Positions 49,707-58,738 of a DNA stretch of 64,000 bases are shown here, piece by piece (positions within the stretch are counted from its first letter, which is position 1; the number at the start of each line of letters is the position of its first letter). This stretch comes from Duganella rivi (GTDB lineage Bacteria; Pseudomonadota; Gammaproteobacteria; Burkholderiales; Burkholderiaceae_D). Below the pieces are notes generated by a model. That model did no database searches. It saw only the letters and a list, made by a program, of their open reading frames with translations, and was not told where the DNA came from. The position numbers and the translations under genes are program-made. The DNA lies in the NCBI RefSeq assembly GCF_009857435.1, contig NZ_WWCK01000006.1:173029-237028 (forward strand), written 5' to 3'.

Positions 49707-51948
49707 GGCCGAGGAACAGGTAGCCGCTGCTTTTGCCGCCTTTGGTGGTGCCGGTGCCGAGGTAGAGCGGGCCGAAGCGGGTGTCGACCGAGATGAAGGC
49801 GCTGGCTGCTTGCTTCAGCTTGCCCCAGCGTAGCGGGTCGGCCGGACTGTAGGCGCCGCCGGCTTCCAGCGAAAAGCCGAGGCGGACGTCGCCGCCCAGC
49901 GCGGCCGGCATGGCGCCGATGCTGCGCGCCATCACCACCCGGCCCAGCACCGTGCGGCTGCCCACCACCGACTCCGGCGTGGTGCCGGACAAGCGCAGGA
50001 AGCCGCCCAGATTATTGTCGGTCGCGCCGCCTTGGCTGCGCGCCCATTCCGCATACACATGGCCTGCCCAGCGGCCGGTGTGGAAGGCTTCCAGCGCTTG
50101 CAACCGCTGCCGTGTCGGCACCGGCGCTTCGTTGCGTGATTTTTCCACGGCGCGTTGCCACTCCAGGCTGAACAACGTGCCGCGCGTTGGGAAGGCGATG
50201 GTGTCCAGCGTATCGACGTTGAAGCTCAGCTCTTGCACGGTCTGGAGCGCACGCTGATTGGTCAAGTCTTCCGGGATCGCCAGATGGGCATTGCTGACCT
50301 GCCGCGCCACGGTGTAGCGCAAGTCGCCCCAGCGTCCCAACTGCCGGCCCAGCGATAACTGAGCCACGCTCACATCGTAGGAGTAGCGCGCCTGGCGGAA
50401 GCCATTGGAGTTGAAGATGTCGGCCGCGCCCGAGCCATATTGCAGCGCCGGCGCCACGTACCATTGCGAACCGGCGCCCAGCGGTTGCCAGAACTGCGTT
50501 CCCAGCACGCGCTCGGTGCCGACGCTGGCGATGGTGCGCAGCTCCGCGCCCCAGTCGTTGAGCGACGACAGCACATGCATAGCCTTGAACTGGAACGCGC
50601 TGTTCTCGCTGAAGTCACTATTCAGCTCAAGTCCGACGCGCAAGCGGCTGTGCGCCCAATCGGCCTCGGTTGGTTTGATGAGCACACTGCGACCGCTTTC
50701 ATCATCGCGCACCTCGGTTTCCACGCGCGCGAGGTCGCCGCGGCCAAACAGCAGATTGCCTGCTTGCGTAGCCTGCTCGCTGGTCACCATCTGGCCCAGT
50801 TGCAGGCCCGTTTGCACTTCCAGTTCTTTTGGATTGATGCGGCCACTGGCCGCCACTTCCAATTTAGTCAGCTTGACCGGCTGGTCGATGGCGATCGGCG
50901 CCGACGAGCGATTCACTTCGTACGCCGCATACTGCGCTTCCGGCAAAGCCAGCGCCACCAGCTTGGCGCTCATGGCGCGCACCGCCGCTTCGCCCTCTTT
51001 CATCGCACGGTCATGACGCGCAAAATCAAGGAAGCCAATGCCGCCAAGGTCTGGTTGCAAAAGGATGTCATTTGGACGCAGCTCCTTCAGCGAGCGCTGA
51101 ACGTTTTGCTCGGTCAGAATTTGCAGCATCTGCTGGGCCACGCTGACCGCGCTGACCAACTCCTTCTCCTGCGCCAGCGGCGTGCCGACGTTGACCGCGA
51201 TGATGATGTCCGCGCCCATCTCGCGCGCCACATCGACCGGCAGATTGCGCACCAAGCCGCCATCCACCAGCAAGCGCTGATTGACGCGCACCGGCGCAAA
51301 CACGCCCGGCACCGCCAGCGAAGCACGCATGGCGAGGAATAGCGGCGTATCGTTCAACTCCACCAACTCACCCGTGACCAAATCCGAAGCGACGGAACGG
51401 AATGGCAATTGCAGCAGATTGGCCGGCTTGTCGCGCGCACCAGGCGGCAGCACGCGGGTCAGCGCCAGTTCCAGCGCCTCGTTACCGGCAGCGGCAGGCG
51501 GCAGCGACACGCCGTCCAAGTGTGCGCCGAATTCAATCCGCGACGGCAGCAGCAAGTCCTCTTCGCGGCGGCGATACACCAGTTCATCGCGCGGCGGGCG
51601 ATCCGCCACCACCGCATTCCAGTCGGTGCGGCGCACCAGCTGCTCCAGCTGATCGACCGAACTGCCGGCAGCATACGCGCCGCCAACCACGCTGCCCATG
51701 CTGGTGCCAACCACCATATCAACCGGGATGCGCAATTCCTGCAAGGCGCGCAGCACGCCGATGTGCGCGAAGCCGCGCGCACCGCCGCCGGACAGCACCA
51801 AGGCTACTTTAGGACGCGGCTTGATCGATGCATCCGGCGCGACCGAAGTGGCGTTGGGCTGCACCGCCGCCGGCGCAGGTGCAGCCAAGGCGGTGGACAA
51901 GAAAAAGCCGCAGCATAAAGCTGCGGCCAGGGTTCGGAAATAAGCCAT
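49696..51948 (-). CDS. PlpD-type patatin phospholipase (type Vd autotransporter)
   Basis: 750 residues, signal peptide MAYFRTLAAALCCGFFLSTALA. The patatin domain has the oxyanion loop SGGGARGFAHIGVL, nucleophile Ser83 in G-T-S-M-G, and the catalytic Asp in LLVDGGLVRNLP. A POTRA-like segment follows (LTKLEVAASGRINPKELEVQ), then a BamA-like 16-strand barrel ending GYLFLGPIW. The protein exports its own lipase domain through the barrel. It lies 9 bases behind gspC, so it may be transcribed with the type II secretion operon, although it has its own translocation route. Confidence 0.92.
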   Translation of the reverse strand: MAYFRTLAAALCCGFFLSTALAAPAPAAVQPNATSVAPDASIKPRPKVALVLSGGGARGFAHIGVLRALQELRIPVDMVVGTSMGSVVGGAYAAGSSVDQLEQLVRRTDWNAVVADRPPRDELVYRRREEDLLLPSRIEFGAHLDGVSLPPAAAGNEALELALTRVLPPGARDKPANLLQLPFRSVASDLVTGELVELNDTPLFLAMRASLAVPGVFAPVRVNQRLLVDGGLVRNLPVDVAREMGADIIIAVNVGTPLAQEKELVSAVSVAQQMLQILTEQNVQRSLKELRPNDILLQPDLGGIGFLDFARHDRAMKEGEAAVRAMSAKLVALALPEAQYAAYEVNRSSAPIAIDQPVKLTKLEVAASGRINPKELEVQTGLQLGQMVTSEQATQAGNLLFGRGDLARVETEVRDDESGRSVLIKPTEADWAHSRLRVGLELNSDFSENSAFQFKAMHVLSSLNDWGAELRTIASVGTERVLGTQFWQPLGAGSQWYVAPALQYGSGAADIFNSNGFRQARYSYDVSVAQLSLGRQLGRWGDLRYTVARQVSNAHLAIPEDLTNQRALQTVQELSFNVDTLDTIAFPTRGTLFSLEWQRAVEKSRNEAPVPTRQRLQALEAFHTGRWAGHVYAEWARSQGGATDNNLGGFLRLSGTTPESVVGSRTVLGRVVMARSIGAMPAALGGDVRLGFSLEAGGAYSPADPLRWGKLKQAASAFISVDTRFGPLYLGTGTTKGGKSSGYLFLGPIW

Positions 51949-51956
51949 GGGCTATC

Positions 51957-52571
51957 CTACTGACGATCGTTGGTGGGGATGGGCTGTATGCCGCGCTGCG
52001 GCGTGGTCTGGGCGTTCTGCTGCGGGATGGCCGGCGGCTGGCCCGGGGTTTGCTGTGTCGATGAAGGTGGCGGAACTGGAGCAGGCGCCGGCGCCGCAGG
52101 CTGCACCACCGGCGGCGGCACGGTTGCCGGCAGCGGCCCCATGGCGCCCGGCAGCATCGCCGGCCCGCTCGACACGCCGGCGTCGCTCGGCAAATCAACA
52201 CGCTTCATCACGCCGCCTTCGGACAAGATCACGTGGCGCGCGTGCACCTCTTTCACAATCACGCCCGGCAGCACTTCTTTGCCGACCGCCAGCGCCACGG
52301 CCGGCTTGCTATCGACCGAGATGATGGCTGCGCTATCTTCGCCGCGCGCAGCAACCACGCCTTTCAGCTGGTAATTGCTGACCGCGGCCACGCTGACCTG
52401 TCCACCGAACAGGCCTTTGGCCGCATCAAGATTCACGCCCATCGGCGGCGGCGCGGGCGGCGCGGCAATCGCGCGCTGCTGCGGCTTGAACAACTGCAGT
52501 CCCCAATACGCCAGCGATGCCGACAACAGCACCACGGCGAGAACAGTAAGGATTAAAGGCAAACGCTTCAT
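51957..52571 (-). CDS. gspC: Type II secretion protein C (short form without PDZ domain)
   Basis: 204 residues. One membrane helix (LPLILTVLAVVLLSASLAYWGL), then the homology-region domain that docks to GspD (LFGGQVSVAAVSNYQLKGVVAARGEDSAAIISVDSKPAVAL and VIVKEVHARHVILSEGGVMKRVDL). The C-terminus is a Pro/Ala/Gln-rich tail instead of the PDZ or coiled-coil domain found in enterobacterial GspC. PDZ-less GspC is known from Xanthomonas-type systems. It is the last gsp gene here, 12 bases behind gspF. Confidence 0.87.
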   Translation of the reverse strand: MKRLPLILTVLAVVLLSASLAYWGLQLFKPQQRAIAAPPAPPPMGVNLDAAKGLFGGQVSVAAVSNYQLKGVVAARGEDSAAIISVDSKPAVALAVGKEVLPGVIVKEVHARHVILSEGGVMKRVDLPSDAGVSSGPAMLPGAMGPLPATVPPPVVQPAAPAPAPVPPPSSTQQTPGQPPAIPQQNAQTTPQRGIQPIPTNDRQ

Positions 52572-52582
52572 GGTGTCCTTTA

Positions 52583-53803
52583 TCAGCGTACCAGCTGATT
52601 AATTTCGATAATAGGCATCAGCACCGCCAGCACGATCAGCAGCACCACGATACCCATGGCCAGGATCAGGGCCGGCTCCAGCAGACCGGCAATGGTCAGC
52701 GTGCGGCGTTCAAGGTCTGATTCCTGCGCGGCGGCGGCGCGATCCAGCATGGCCGGCAGTTCGCCGGTGATTTCACCGGCGCGGATCATGTGCACCAGCA
52801 TCGGCGGGAAGTGCTTCTGCGCCGACAGCGCGCGCGCCAGGCTCACGCCTTCGCGCACGGCGTCGCTGGCCTCTTCCACCAGCTCGCGCATGGCGACGTT
52901 GTTGAGCGTATCGCGGCTGGTTTCCAGCGCGCGCAGAATCGGCACGCCGGAGCCGGTGGTAATCGCCAAGGTGCTGGCGAAACGCGCCGTGTTCAAGCTG
53001 CGCTCAAATTTTCCGTACAGCGGTGCGGTCAGCAGCCAGGTATGCCAGCGCCGTTTCAGCGCGATGTTTTGCAGCGCGCGCCGCCAGGCGAACCAGGCGC
53101 CGATCAGCGCAATGCCAACCACGATGCCGTAGCTGCGCACGAAGTCCGACACCGCCAGCATCACGATGGTCAGGAACGGCAGCTTTTGCTTGGTGTTGGC
53201 GAACACCGAAACGATCTGCGGCACCACGTAGGTCAGCAGGAAGATCACGATGGAAAACGCCACCACCGTCACAATCGCCGGATAGGTAAAGGCCAAGCGC
53301 ACCTTCTGGATCAATGCGTTGCGGCGTTCAATGTAGTCGGCAAGGCGCGACAGCACGCGCGACAACTGGCCGATCTGCTCACCGGACGCCACCAGCGCGC
53401 GGTAGATTTCAGCGAAGTCGCGCGGATGGCGGCCCAGCACCACCGACAGCGAATCGCCGCCGATCACTTCCGAACGCACCGAGGCAATCAGGTCGCGCAG
53501 GTACGGACGTTCCGCCTGTTCCAGCAAGGCGGTAAAGGCCTGTTCCAGCGGCAGGCCCGCTTCCAGCAGGCTTGCCAGCTGGCGCGTGAACAGCGCCAGC
53601 TCGGTCGAACTTAAAACCTCGCCAAAGCCACGGCGCTTGGCCGCGCCGGAAGAATCCACTTGTGCGGCGATCTGCTCGACCTTGAGCGGCACCAGTCCCT
53701 GCGTGCGCAACTCGGAACGCGCCGAGCGGGCGCTGTCCGAATTCAGGACGCCTTTCTTGGTGGCGCCGCCGGCATCAACGGCTTCATAACGGAATGCTGG
53801 CAT
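52583..53803 (-). CDS. gspF: Type II secretion inner-membrane platform protein F
   Basis: 406 residues. Two tandem T2SF domains (GEVLSSTELALFTRQLASLLEAGLPLEQAF and FERSLNTARFASTLAITTGSGVPILRALE) with three membrane helices, the last at ILAMGIVVLLIVLAVLMPIIEINQLV. It links the GspE ATPase to pseudopilus assembly. It starts 2 bases after the gspE stop. Confidence 0.95.
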   Translation of the reverse strand: MPAFRYEAVDAGGATKKGVLNSDSARSARSELRTQGLVPLKVEQIAAQVDSSGAAKRRGFGEVLSSTELALFTRQLASLLEAGLPLEQAFTALLEQAERPYLRDLIASVRSEVIGGDSLSVVLGRHPRDFAEIYRALVASGEQIGQLSRVLSRLADYIERRNALIQKVRLAFTYPAIVTVVAFSIVIFLLTYVVPQIVSVFANTKQKLPFLTIVMLAVSDFVRSYGIVVGIALIGAWFAWRRALQNIALKRRWHTWLLTAPLYGKFERSLNTARFASTLAITTGSGVPILRALETSRDTLNNVAMRELVEEASDAVREGVSLARALSAQKHFPPMLVHMIRAGEITGELPAMLDRAAAAQESDLERRTLTIAGLLEPALILAMGIVVLLIVLAVLMPIIEINQLVR

Positions 53804-53805
53804 GC

Positions 53806-55227
53806 CTAGTCCTTAGTCACGCGCATCAACTCGGCCTGCGTGGTGGTGCCGCTGGCCAGCCAACGTTCGCCGTCTTCGCGCATGGTCTGCATGCCGTCGC
53901 CTATCGCAGCGGCCTTGATTTCCGCTTCCGATGCGCGGTTGTGGATTTGCGCGCGGATTTGCTCCGTGGTTTCCAGGAATTCGTAGACGCCCACGCGGCC
54001 TTGGTAGCCGGTGTGGCCGCAGTGTTCGCAGCCGACCGCATGCCACAACTTGCCGTCGTAGGTTTTGCAGCTCGGGCACAGCTTGCGCACGAGGCGCTGC
54101 GCCAGCACGCCCAGCAAAGTGGACGACAGCAGGAACGGTTCAATGCCCATATCCAGCAAACGGGTTACCGCAGCAGCAGCGTCGTTGGTGTGCAGCGTCG
54201 CCAATACCAAGTGACCGGTCAGCGAGGCTTGCACCGCAATCTGCGCAGTTTCAAGGTCGCGGATCTCACCAATCATGATCACGTCCGGGTCTTGGCGCAG
54301 AATCGCGCGCAAGGCTTTGGCGAAGGTCATGTCGATACGCGGGTTGACCTGCGTCTGGCCAACGCCCGGCAAGTCATACTCGATAGGATCTTCCACCGTC
54401 ATGATGTTGGTGGTGGTGGCGTTCAGCAGCGACAGCGCGGCGTACAGCGTGGTGGTTTTACCGGAGCCGGTAGGGCCGGTCACCAGCACGATGCCGTGCG
54501 GCTGGTTAATCAGCGAATCGAACTTCGGCAGCATGGTTTCACTCATGCCGAGGTGATTCAAATCGAGGCGGCCCGCTTCCTTGTCCAGCAAACGCAATAC
54601 AGCGCGTTCGCCGTGGCCGGTCGGCAGCGTCGAGACACGCACGTCCACCGGCTTGCCGCCGATGCGCAGCGTGATGCGGCCGTCCTGCGGCAGGCGCTTT
54701 TCGGCGATGTCCAGCTGCGCCATGATTTTGATACGCGAAATCAGCGAACCGTGAATCGCCTTGCGCGGACGAACCACGTCGCGCAGCGTGCCGTCGACTC
54801 GGAAGCGCACCACGGACGTTTGCTCAAACGGCTCGATGTGGATATCGGAAGCGCCGTCGCGCAGCGCCTGCGTCAGCAGCGCGTTGATCATGCGGATCAC
54901 CGGCGCATCGTCGGACGATTCCAGCAGGTCTTCAATCGCCGGCACGTCTTGCAGCAGCTTGGTCAAATCCAGGTCGGCGTCGAATTCTTCCGCCACCATG
55001 GAGGCGTTGGCGCCCGAGCTGGCGTAAGCGGCAGCGATCGCGCTTTCCAAATCGGCGCGCGTCATGTGCTTGAGCTGAATGCGGCCGAAGCGGCGCGACA
55101 CCTCGGCAATCGCCGCCGGCGCGGTAGCGCCGCACATCAGCACATCGACCGTGTGTTCCGCATCTTCGCTGTGCTGGGCCAGCACCACGAAATCGCGGGC
55201 GAAGGCGTAAGGGAGAAGGTTGCTCAT
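53806..55227 (-). CDS. gspE: Type II secretion ATPase E
   Basis: 473 residues from ATG 55227, one base after the gspD stop; the longer frame lies within gspD and was rejected. Walker A GPTGSGKTTTLYAAL, Asp box MTVEDPIEYDLPGVGQ, Walker B DPDVIMIGEIRD, His box ATLHTNDAAAAVTRL, and the zinc-binding tetracysteine LCPSCKTYDGKLWHAVGCEHCG. It powers pseudopilus extension from the cytoplasm. Confidence 0.96.
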   Translation of the reverse strand: MSNLLPYAFARDFVVLAQHSEDAEHTVDVLMCGATAPAAIAEVSRRFGRIQLKHMTRADLESAIAAAYASSGANASMVAEEFDADLDLTKLLQDVPAIEDLLESSDDAPVIRMINALLTQALRDGASDIHIEPFEQTSVVRFRVDGTLRDVVRPRKAIHGSLISRIKIMAQLDIAEKRLPQDGRITLRIGGKPVDVRVSTLPTGHGERAVLRLLDKEAGRLDLNHLGMSETMLPKFDSLINQPHGIVLVTGPTGSGKTTTLYAALSLLNATTTNIMTVEDPIEYDLPGVGQTQVNPRIDMTFAKALRAILRQDPDVIMIGEIRDLETAQIAVQASLTGHLVLATLHTNDAAAAVTRLLDMGIEPFLLSSTLLGVLAQRLVRKLCPSCKTYDGKLWHAVGCEHCGHTGYQGRVGVYEFLETTEQIRAQIHNRASEAEIKAAAIGDGMQTMREDGERWLASGTTTQAELMRVTKD

Positions 55228-55228
55228 A

Positions 55229-57442
55229 TCACTGCTGCGGCTTGACGTTTTCGGCGGCGCCCGGCGCGCGGACGGGGACAGGCGCCGGCGGCACAGGTGC
55301 GGCAACCGCGCCGCCGCTGACCGGCGCGCCGTTTTGCAGCTTAGGGAGCACTGGCTGGCCGAGATCCTGCACCAGGATGCTGTCCGGCGGTTTGATCGCT
55401 TCCTGCTGGCTGCGCATGTAGTCGTAACGGTCGGTGGCGAGGCTGGTGCTCTGCTCCTTGTTGCGGATCACGACCGGGCGCAGGAACACCATCAGGTTGG
55501 TCTTCTTGCGGGTGCGCGACTGCGACTTGAACAGGTTGCCCAGCACAGGGATATCACCGAGGCCGCGCACCTTGTCGGTGCCGTCGCCTTCCGTATCTTC
55601 AATCAGGCCACCCAGCACGATGATCTGGCCGTCATCGGCGATCACGTTATTTTCGATCACGCGGTTGTTCAGCGTAATGCCCGATTGCGCGGTCAGGGTC
55701 GACTTATCCACGCTCGACGTCTCGTGGTAAATCGCCAGCTTGATGGTGCCGCCTTCGGAAATCTGCGGGCGTACTTTCAGCGTCAGGCCGACGTCCTTGC
55801 GGTCGATGGTCTGGAATGGATTGCTGTTGGTGCCCGACGTGGTGGTGAACTGGCCGGTCAGGATAGGCACGTTCTGGCCAACGCGGATGGTGGCCAGTTC
55901 GTTATCCAGCGTGACCATGTTTGGCGTCGACAGAATGTTGGCGTTGCCGTCCGATTCCAGCGAGTGCGCCAGCGCGCCCAGTCCCAGCGCGCCGCCGATC
56001 TGCTTGAAGACCCCAATCGACAGGCCGTTGTTCGGAATGCCGGCGCCCTTGTTGGCGTAGATCGAGGTCAGCGCGCTATCGGTGCCGCCAGTGGTGAACG
56101 ATTGCAGGCCGCCGATGCGGTAGGTGCTGTTCGCGTTGCCGCTGGCGCCGACCCACTGCACGCCGAACTCGGACGCCTTGTCGGACGTGACTTCGACGAT
56201 CAGCGACTCGATGTAGACCTGCGCGCGGCGCACGTCCAGCTGGTCGATCACGGCGCGCAGGTTGCGGTACACCGATTCCGGCGCGGTGATGATCAGGGTG
56301 TTGGTGCTGGCGTCGGCCTGAATGAAACCGGCCGAACCGCCGCCGCTGCCCTGCTGCTGGTTGCTGCCCGAGCCGCTCAGCAGCGGATTGCTTGGGCCGG
56401 TGCTGCCGCCGCCGGACGTGTTGCTGCTGCCGGTGCTGTTGTTGTTATTGCTGCCGAAGCCACCGCTATTGTTGTTGCCAGTCTGCGAGTTGGTGCTGCC
56501 GCTGGCGCTCTGCTGCGACACTTCGCCCGACACCACCGAGCGCAAAGTCTGCGCCAGCTTGGTGGCTTCCGCATTCTTCAGGTAGACCACGTGCACATTG
56601 CCCAATTCCTGCGTCGGCTGATCGAGTTTGGCGATCAGCGACTTGGCCAGGTTGGCGCGCGCCGCCGACGGTGCGCGCAGCACCAGCGAGTTGGTGCGCG
56701 GGTCAGCCAGCACCGAGGTCTTGCCGCCATCGGCAGCGCCGCCGGAAGAATCCAGCAGCTTGTTCATCATGGCCGCGAGGTCGCTGGCGATGGCGTAGCG
56801 CACCGGGATCACGTCCAGGTCTGCCACCGCCGGCGCATCCAGCGCAGCGACGATTTTAGCCAGGCGTTTGACGTTGTCGGCGTAGTCGGTCACCACCACG
56901 CTGTTGTTGCCAGGGTTGGCGTTGATGGTGTTATTCGGCGAAATCAAGGGACGCAGCACCGTCACCACGTTGTTGGCCGACTCGTAATTCAAGCGGAAAA
57001 TCTGGCTGACGATTTGATCGCCCTTGGCCTGCGTGCCGTCGACCTGCGTCGGGCCGGCTTGCAGCTTGGCGTCCGCTTCCGGCACCACCTTGGCGTAGCC
57101 GTCGCCGCTGACCACCGCGTAGCCTTGCAGGCGCAGCGCGGAGGTCAACAGGCTAAAGGCCTGCGACTTGGTCACCGGCTTTTCCGAGACCACGGTCAGC
57201 GTGCCTTTCACGCGTGGATCGATCACGAAGGTGATGTTGGTGTAGTGGCCCACTGCCTTGATGACCGACTCGATGTCGGCGCCGACAAAGTTCAGCGCAG
57301 CGTCGTCGGCCGCAGCATGCGCCACCACGGGCAGCAACAGCGCGGCGGTCGGCGCGGCGCTGATCGCGCAGCACAGCATCGCACCTGCGCTCAAACGGCG
57401 CAGCGCAGGAAGATTGGGTTTGCTCACGAACTGGTTTTTCAT
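55229..57442 (-). CDS. gspD: Type II secretion outer-membrane secretin D
   Basis: 737 residues, signal peptide ending HAAA near residue 45. N0 domain (LNFVGADIESVIKAVGHYTN), N1-N3 domains, a Ser/Gly/Asn-rich low-complexity insert within N3 (NNNNSTGSSNTSGGG region), then the secretin core with VPILTGQFTTT and GDIPVLGNLFKSQSRTRKKTNLMVFLRPVVI. The C-terminal S-domain is short and ends in a Pro/Ala/Val tail, so no clear pilotin site. Confidence 0.96.
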   Translation of the reverse strand: MKNQFVSKPNLPALRRLSAGAMLCCAISAAPTAALLLPVVAHAAADDAALNFVGADIESVIKAVGHYTNITFVIDPRVKGTLTVVSEKPVTKSQAFSLLTSALRLQGYAVVSGDGYAKVVPEADAKLQAGPTQVDGTQAKGDQIVSQIFRLNYESANNVVTVLRPLISPNNTINANPGNNSVVVTDYADNVKRLAKIVAALDAPAVADLDVIPVRYAIASDLAAMMNKLLDSSGGAADGGKTSVLADPRTNSLVLRAPSAARANLAKSLIAKLDQPTQELGNVHVVYLKNAEATKLAQTLRSVVSGEVSQQSASGSTNSQTGNNNSGGFGSNNNNSTGSSNTSGGGSTGPSNPLLSGSGSNQQQGSGGGSAGFIQADASTNTLIITAPESVYRNLRAVIDQLDVRRAQVYIESLIVEVTSDKASEFGVQWVGASGNANSTYRIGGLQSFTTGGTDSALTSIYANKGAGIPNNGLSIGVFKQIGGALGLGALAHSLESDGNANILSTPNMVTLDNELATIRVGQNVPILTGQFTTTSGTNSNPFQTIDRKDVGLTLKVRPQISEGGTIKLAIYHETSSVDKSTLTAQSGITLNNRVIENNVIADDGQIIVLGGLIEDTEGDGTDKVRGLGDIPVLGNLFKSQSRTRKKTNLMVFLRPVVIRNKEQSTSLATDRYDYMRSQQEAIKPPDSILVQDLGQPVLPKLQNGAPVSGGAVAAPVPPAPVPVRAPGAAENVKPQQ

Positions 57443-57458
57443 AGTCTGAACTTTATCT

Positions 57459-58232
57459 TTAGTGGAACTCTAATGCGATGACGTTGCGGTCAAAACCTGG
57501 CTTACGCTGGCCCAGCAAATTCAATAGATTGGCCAGCGTCTCTTCGTATCCTTGTGCTGCCTCGGCCTGCCCGGAAAACTGTAAGCGGCCGTTATTCAAG
57601 CTTCCCCGGCCGCTCAGCAACAGCGGCCCTTTCACGGAACTGAGCGTCAACTGCGCCTGCTGGCCGTGCCAGTCCAGCGCCATGGCGTAACTGCCCAGCG
57701 GCCGGATCGACGACAGGCGCGACGCCATGTCGGTCATCTCCAGCGTGGTGCGGCCTTCAACGCTCAACTGGCGATTGGCCAGCACCAGCTCCAAGCCGGT
57801 CCACGACAAGCGCATGGTGCCGCTCGGCGCCATGGTGTTGAGCGGCGCGCCCAAACCAGCCAAGCCCTCGGCCGGCAGCAGCAGCGCCGATGGGCTCAAC
57901 TGCCATTGCGACCAGCCGCCGTGGAAGGTCACCGGCTGCAATAGCGCTTCCGGGTTCTCCAGTTGGAGTTCCACCATGCCGACCAGCGCCAGCGGCGAAA
58001 TCTTCCAGCTGAAACGCCCCGGCAGCAGCGGTGTGACCGGGCTGTTATTGCCTGCCGCGCCGCCGATAAAGGCGGAACCGCGCCACAGCGTACCTTGCGC
58101 ATCCCCCAGCGTCAAACGGCCGCCGGTGCGCTGCTCAACAATGGAACCCAGCCACGCGGCCGGGAAAAACACCAGCAGCGTCACCACGACCGTCAGCACC
58201 ACGGTCAGCAACCATAGCATGGCGCGCTTCAT
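57459..58232 (-). CDS. gspN: Type II secretion protein N
   Basis: 257 residues, one N-terminal membrane helix (MLWLLTVVLTVVVTLLVFFPAAWLG), then the GspN domain (RTGGRLTLGDAQGTLWRGSAFIGG; LSGRGSLNNGRLQFSGQAEAAQG). GspN is an accessory periplasmic component found only in some T2SS. It overlaps the gspM stop by ATGA. Confidence 0.9.
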   Translation of the reverse strand: MKRAMLWLLTVVLTVVVTLLVFFPAAWLGSIVEQRTGGRLTLGDAQGTLWRGSAFIGGAAGNNSPVTPLLPGRFSWKISPLALVGMVELQLENPEALLQPVTFHGGWSQWQLSPSALLLPAEGLAGLGAPLNTMAPSGTMRLSWTGLELVLANRQLSVEGRTTLEMTDMASRLSSIRPLGSYAMALDWHGQQAQLTLSSVKGPLLLSGRGSLNNGRLQFSGQAEAAQGYEETLANLLNLLGQRKPGFDRNVIALEFH

Positions 58233-58738
58233 CGGACTCCCTGGCGCAGCGTCAGGCTGGCGTTGACCACGCCCGGCGCGTCTTGCGCGGTAAAGCTGGC
58301 GTCCACCACGTTGATGCGGCTCTCGATGCGGATGGCGTCCAGCCAGGCCACCACGCCGGCGTACTGCGCGCCGTTGAACTGCACCTTGGCGTATTCGCCG
58401 GTGACGTTGAGCGATTGCGGATTGAGGCCACGCGCGGCCAGGCCGGCGTTGAGGTTATCGCGCGTCATCGGCGTTGGCGCGATGGTGTTTTGGCTTTGCA
58501 GCGCTTGCGCTTCGCGCGCCATGTTCTGCATCTCGGCCGCTTGCTGGTGCATCTGCGGCAGCGATTTATGCAGCGCCGCGCGGCCGCTCAGCGCCGGGTC
58601 TATCAGCACGGAGTAGAACAGGCCCAGTCCCAGCACGATGCCGCCGATGCGCAGCAGCTTGCGTTCCTGGTCGGTGCGCTCCTGCCAGAAGGTGTCGGCG
58701 CGGGTGCGCAGTTCCTGGAATTGATTCGGCTTGCTCAT
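58229..58738 (-). CDS. gspM: Type II secretion protein M
   Basis: 169 residues from ATG 58738, overlapping the gspL stop. Short cytosolic start (QELRTRADTFWQERTDQERKLLRIGG), one helix (GIVLGLGLFYSVLIDPAL), and a periplasmic ferredoxin-like domain. It binds GspL in the inner-membrane platform. Confidence 0.9.
   Translation of the reverse strand: MSKPNQFQELRTRADTFWQERTDQERKLLRIGGIVLGLGLFYSVLIDPALSGRAALHKSLPQMHQQAAEMQNMAREAQALQSQNTIAPTPMTRDNLNAGLAARGLNPQSLNVTGEYAKVQFNGAQYAGVVAWLDAIRIESRINVVDASFTAQDAPGVVNASLTLRQGVR

Noticed and set aside
53806..55305. Longer start for gspE at 55305
   Set aside because: The extra 26 residues lie inside gspD and are Arg/Ser-rich; MSNLLPYAF at 55227 begins right behind the gspD stop.
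55220..57481. Very long plus-strand ORF opposite gspD (and similar ones opposite the TonB receptor, S41/LysR, M14, amongst others)
   Set aside because: They are Arg/His/Gln-rich translations mirroring real conserved genes on the other strand, without ribosome sites or recognisable domains; typical high-GC shadows.
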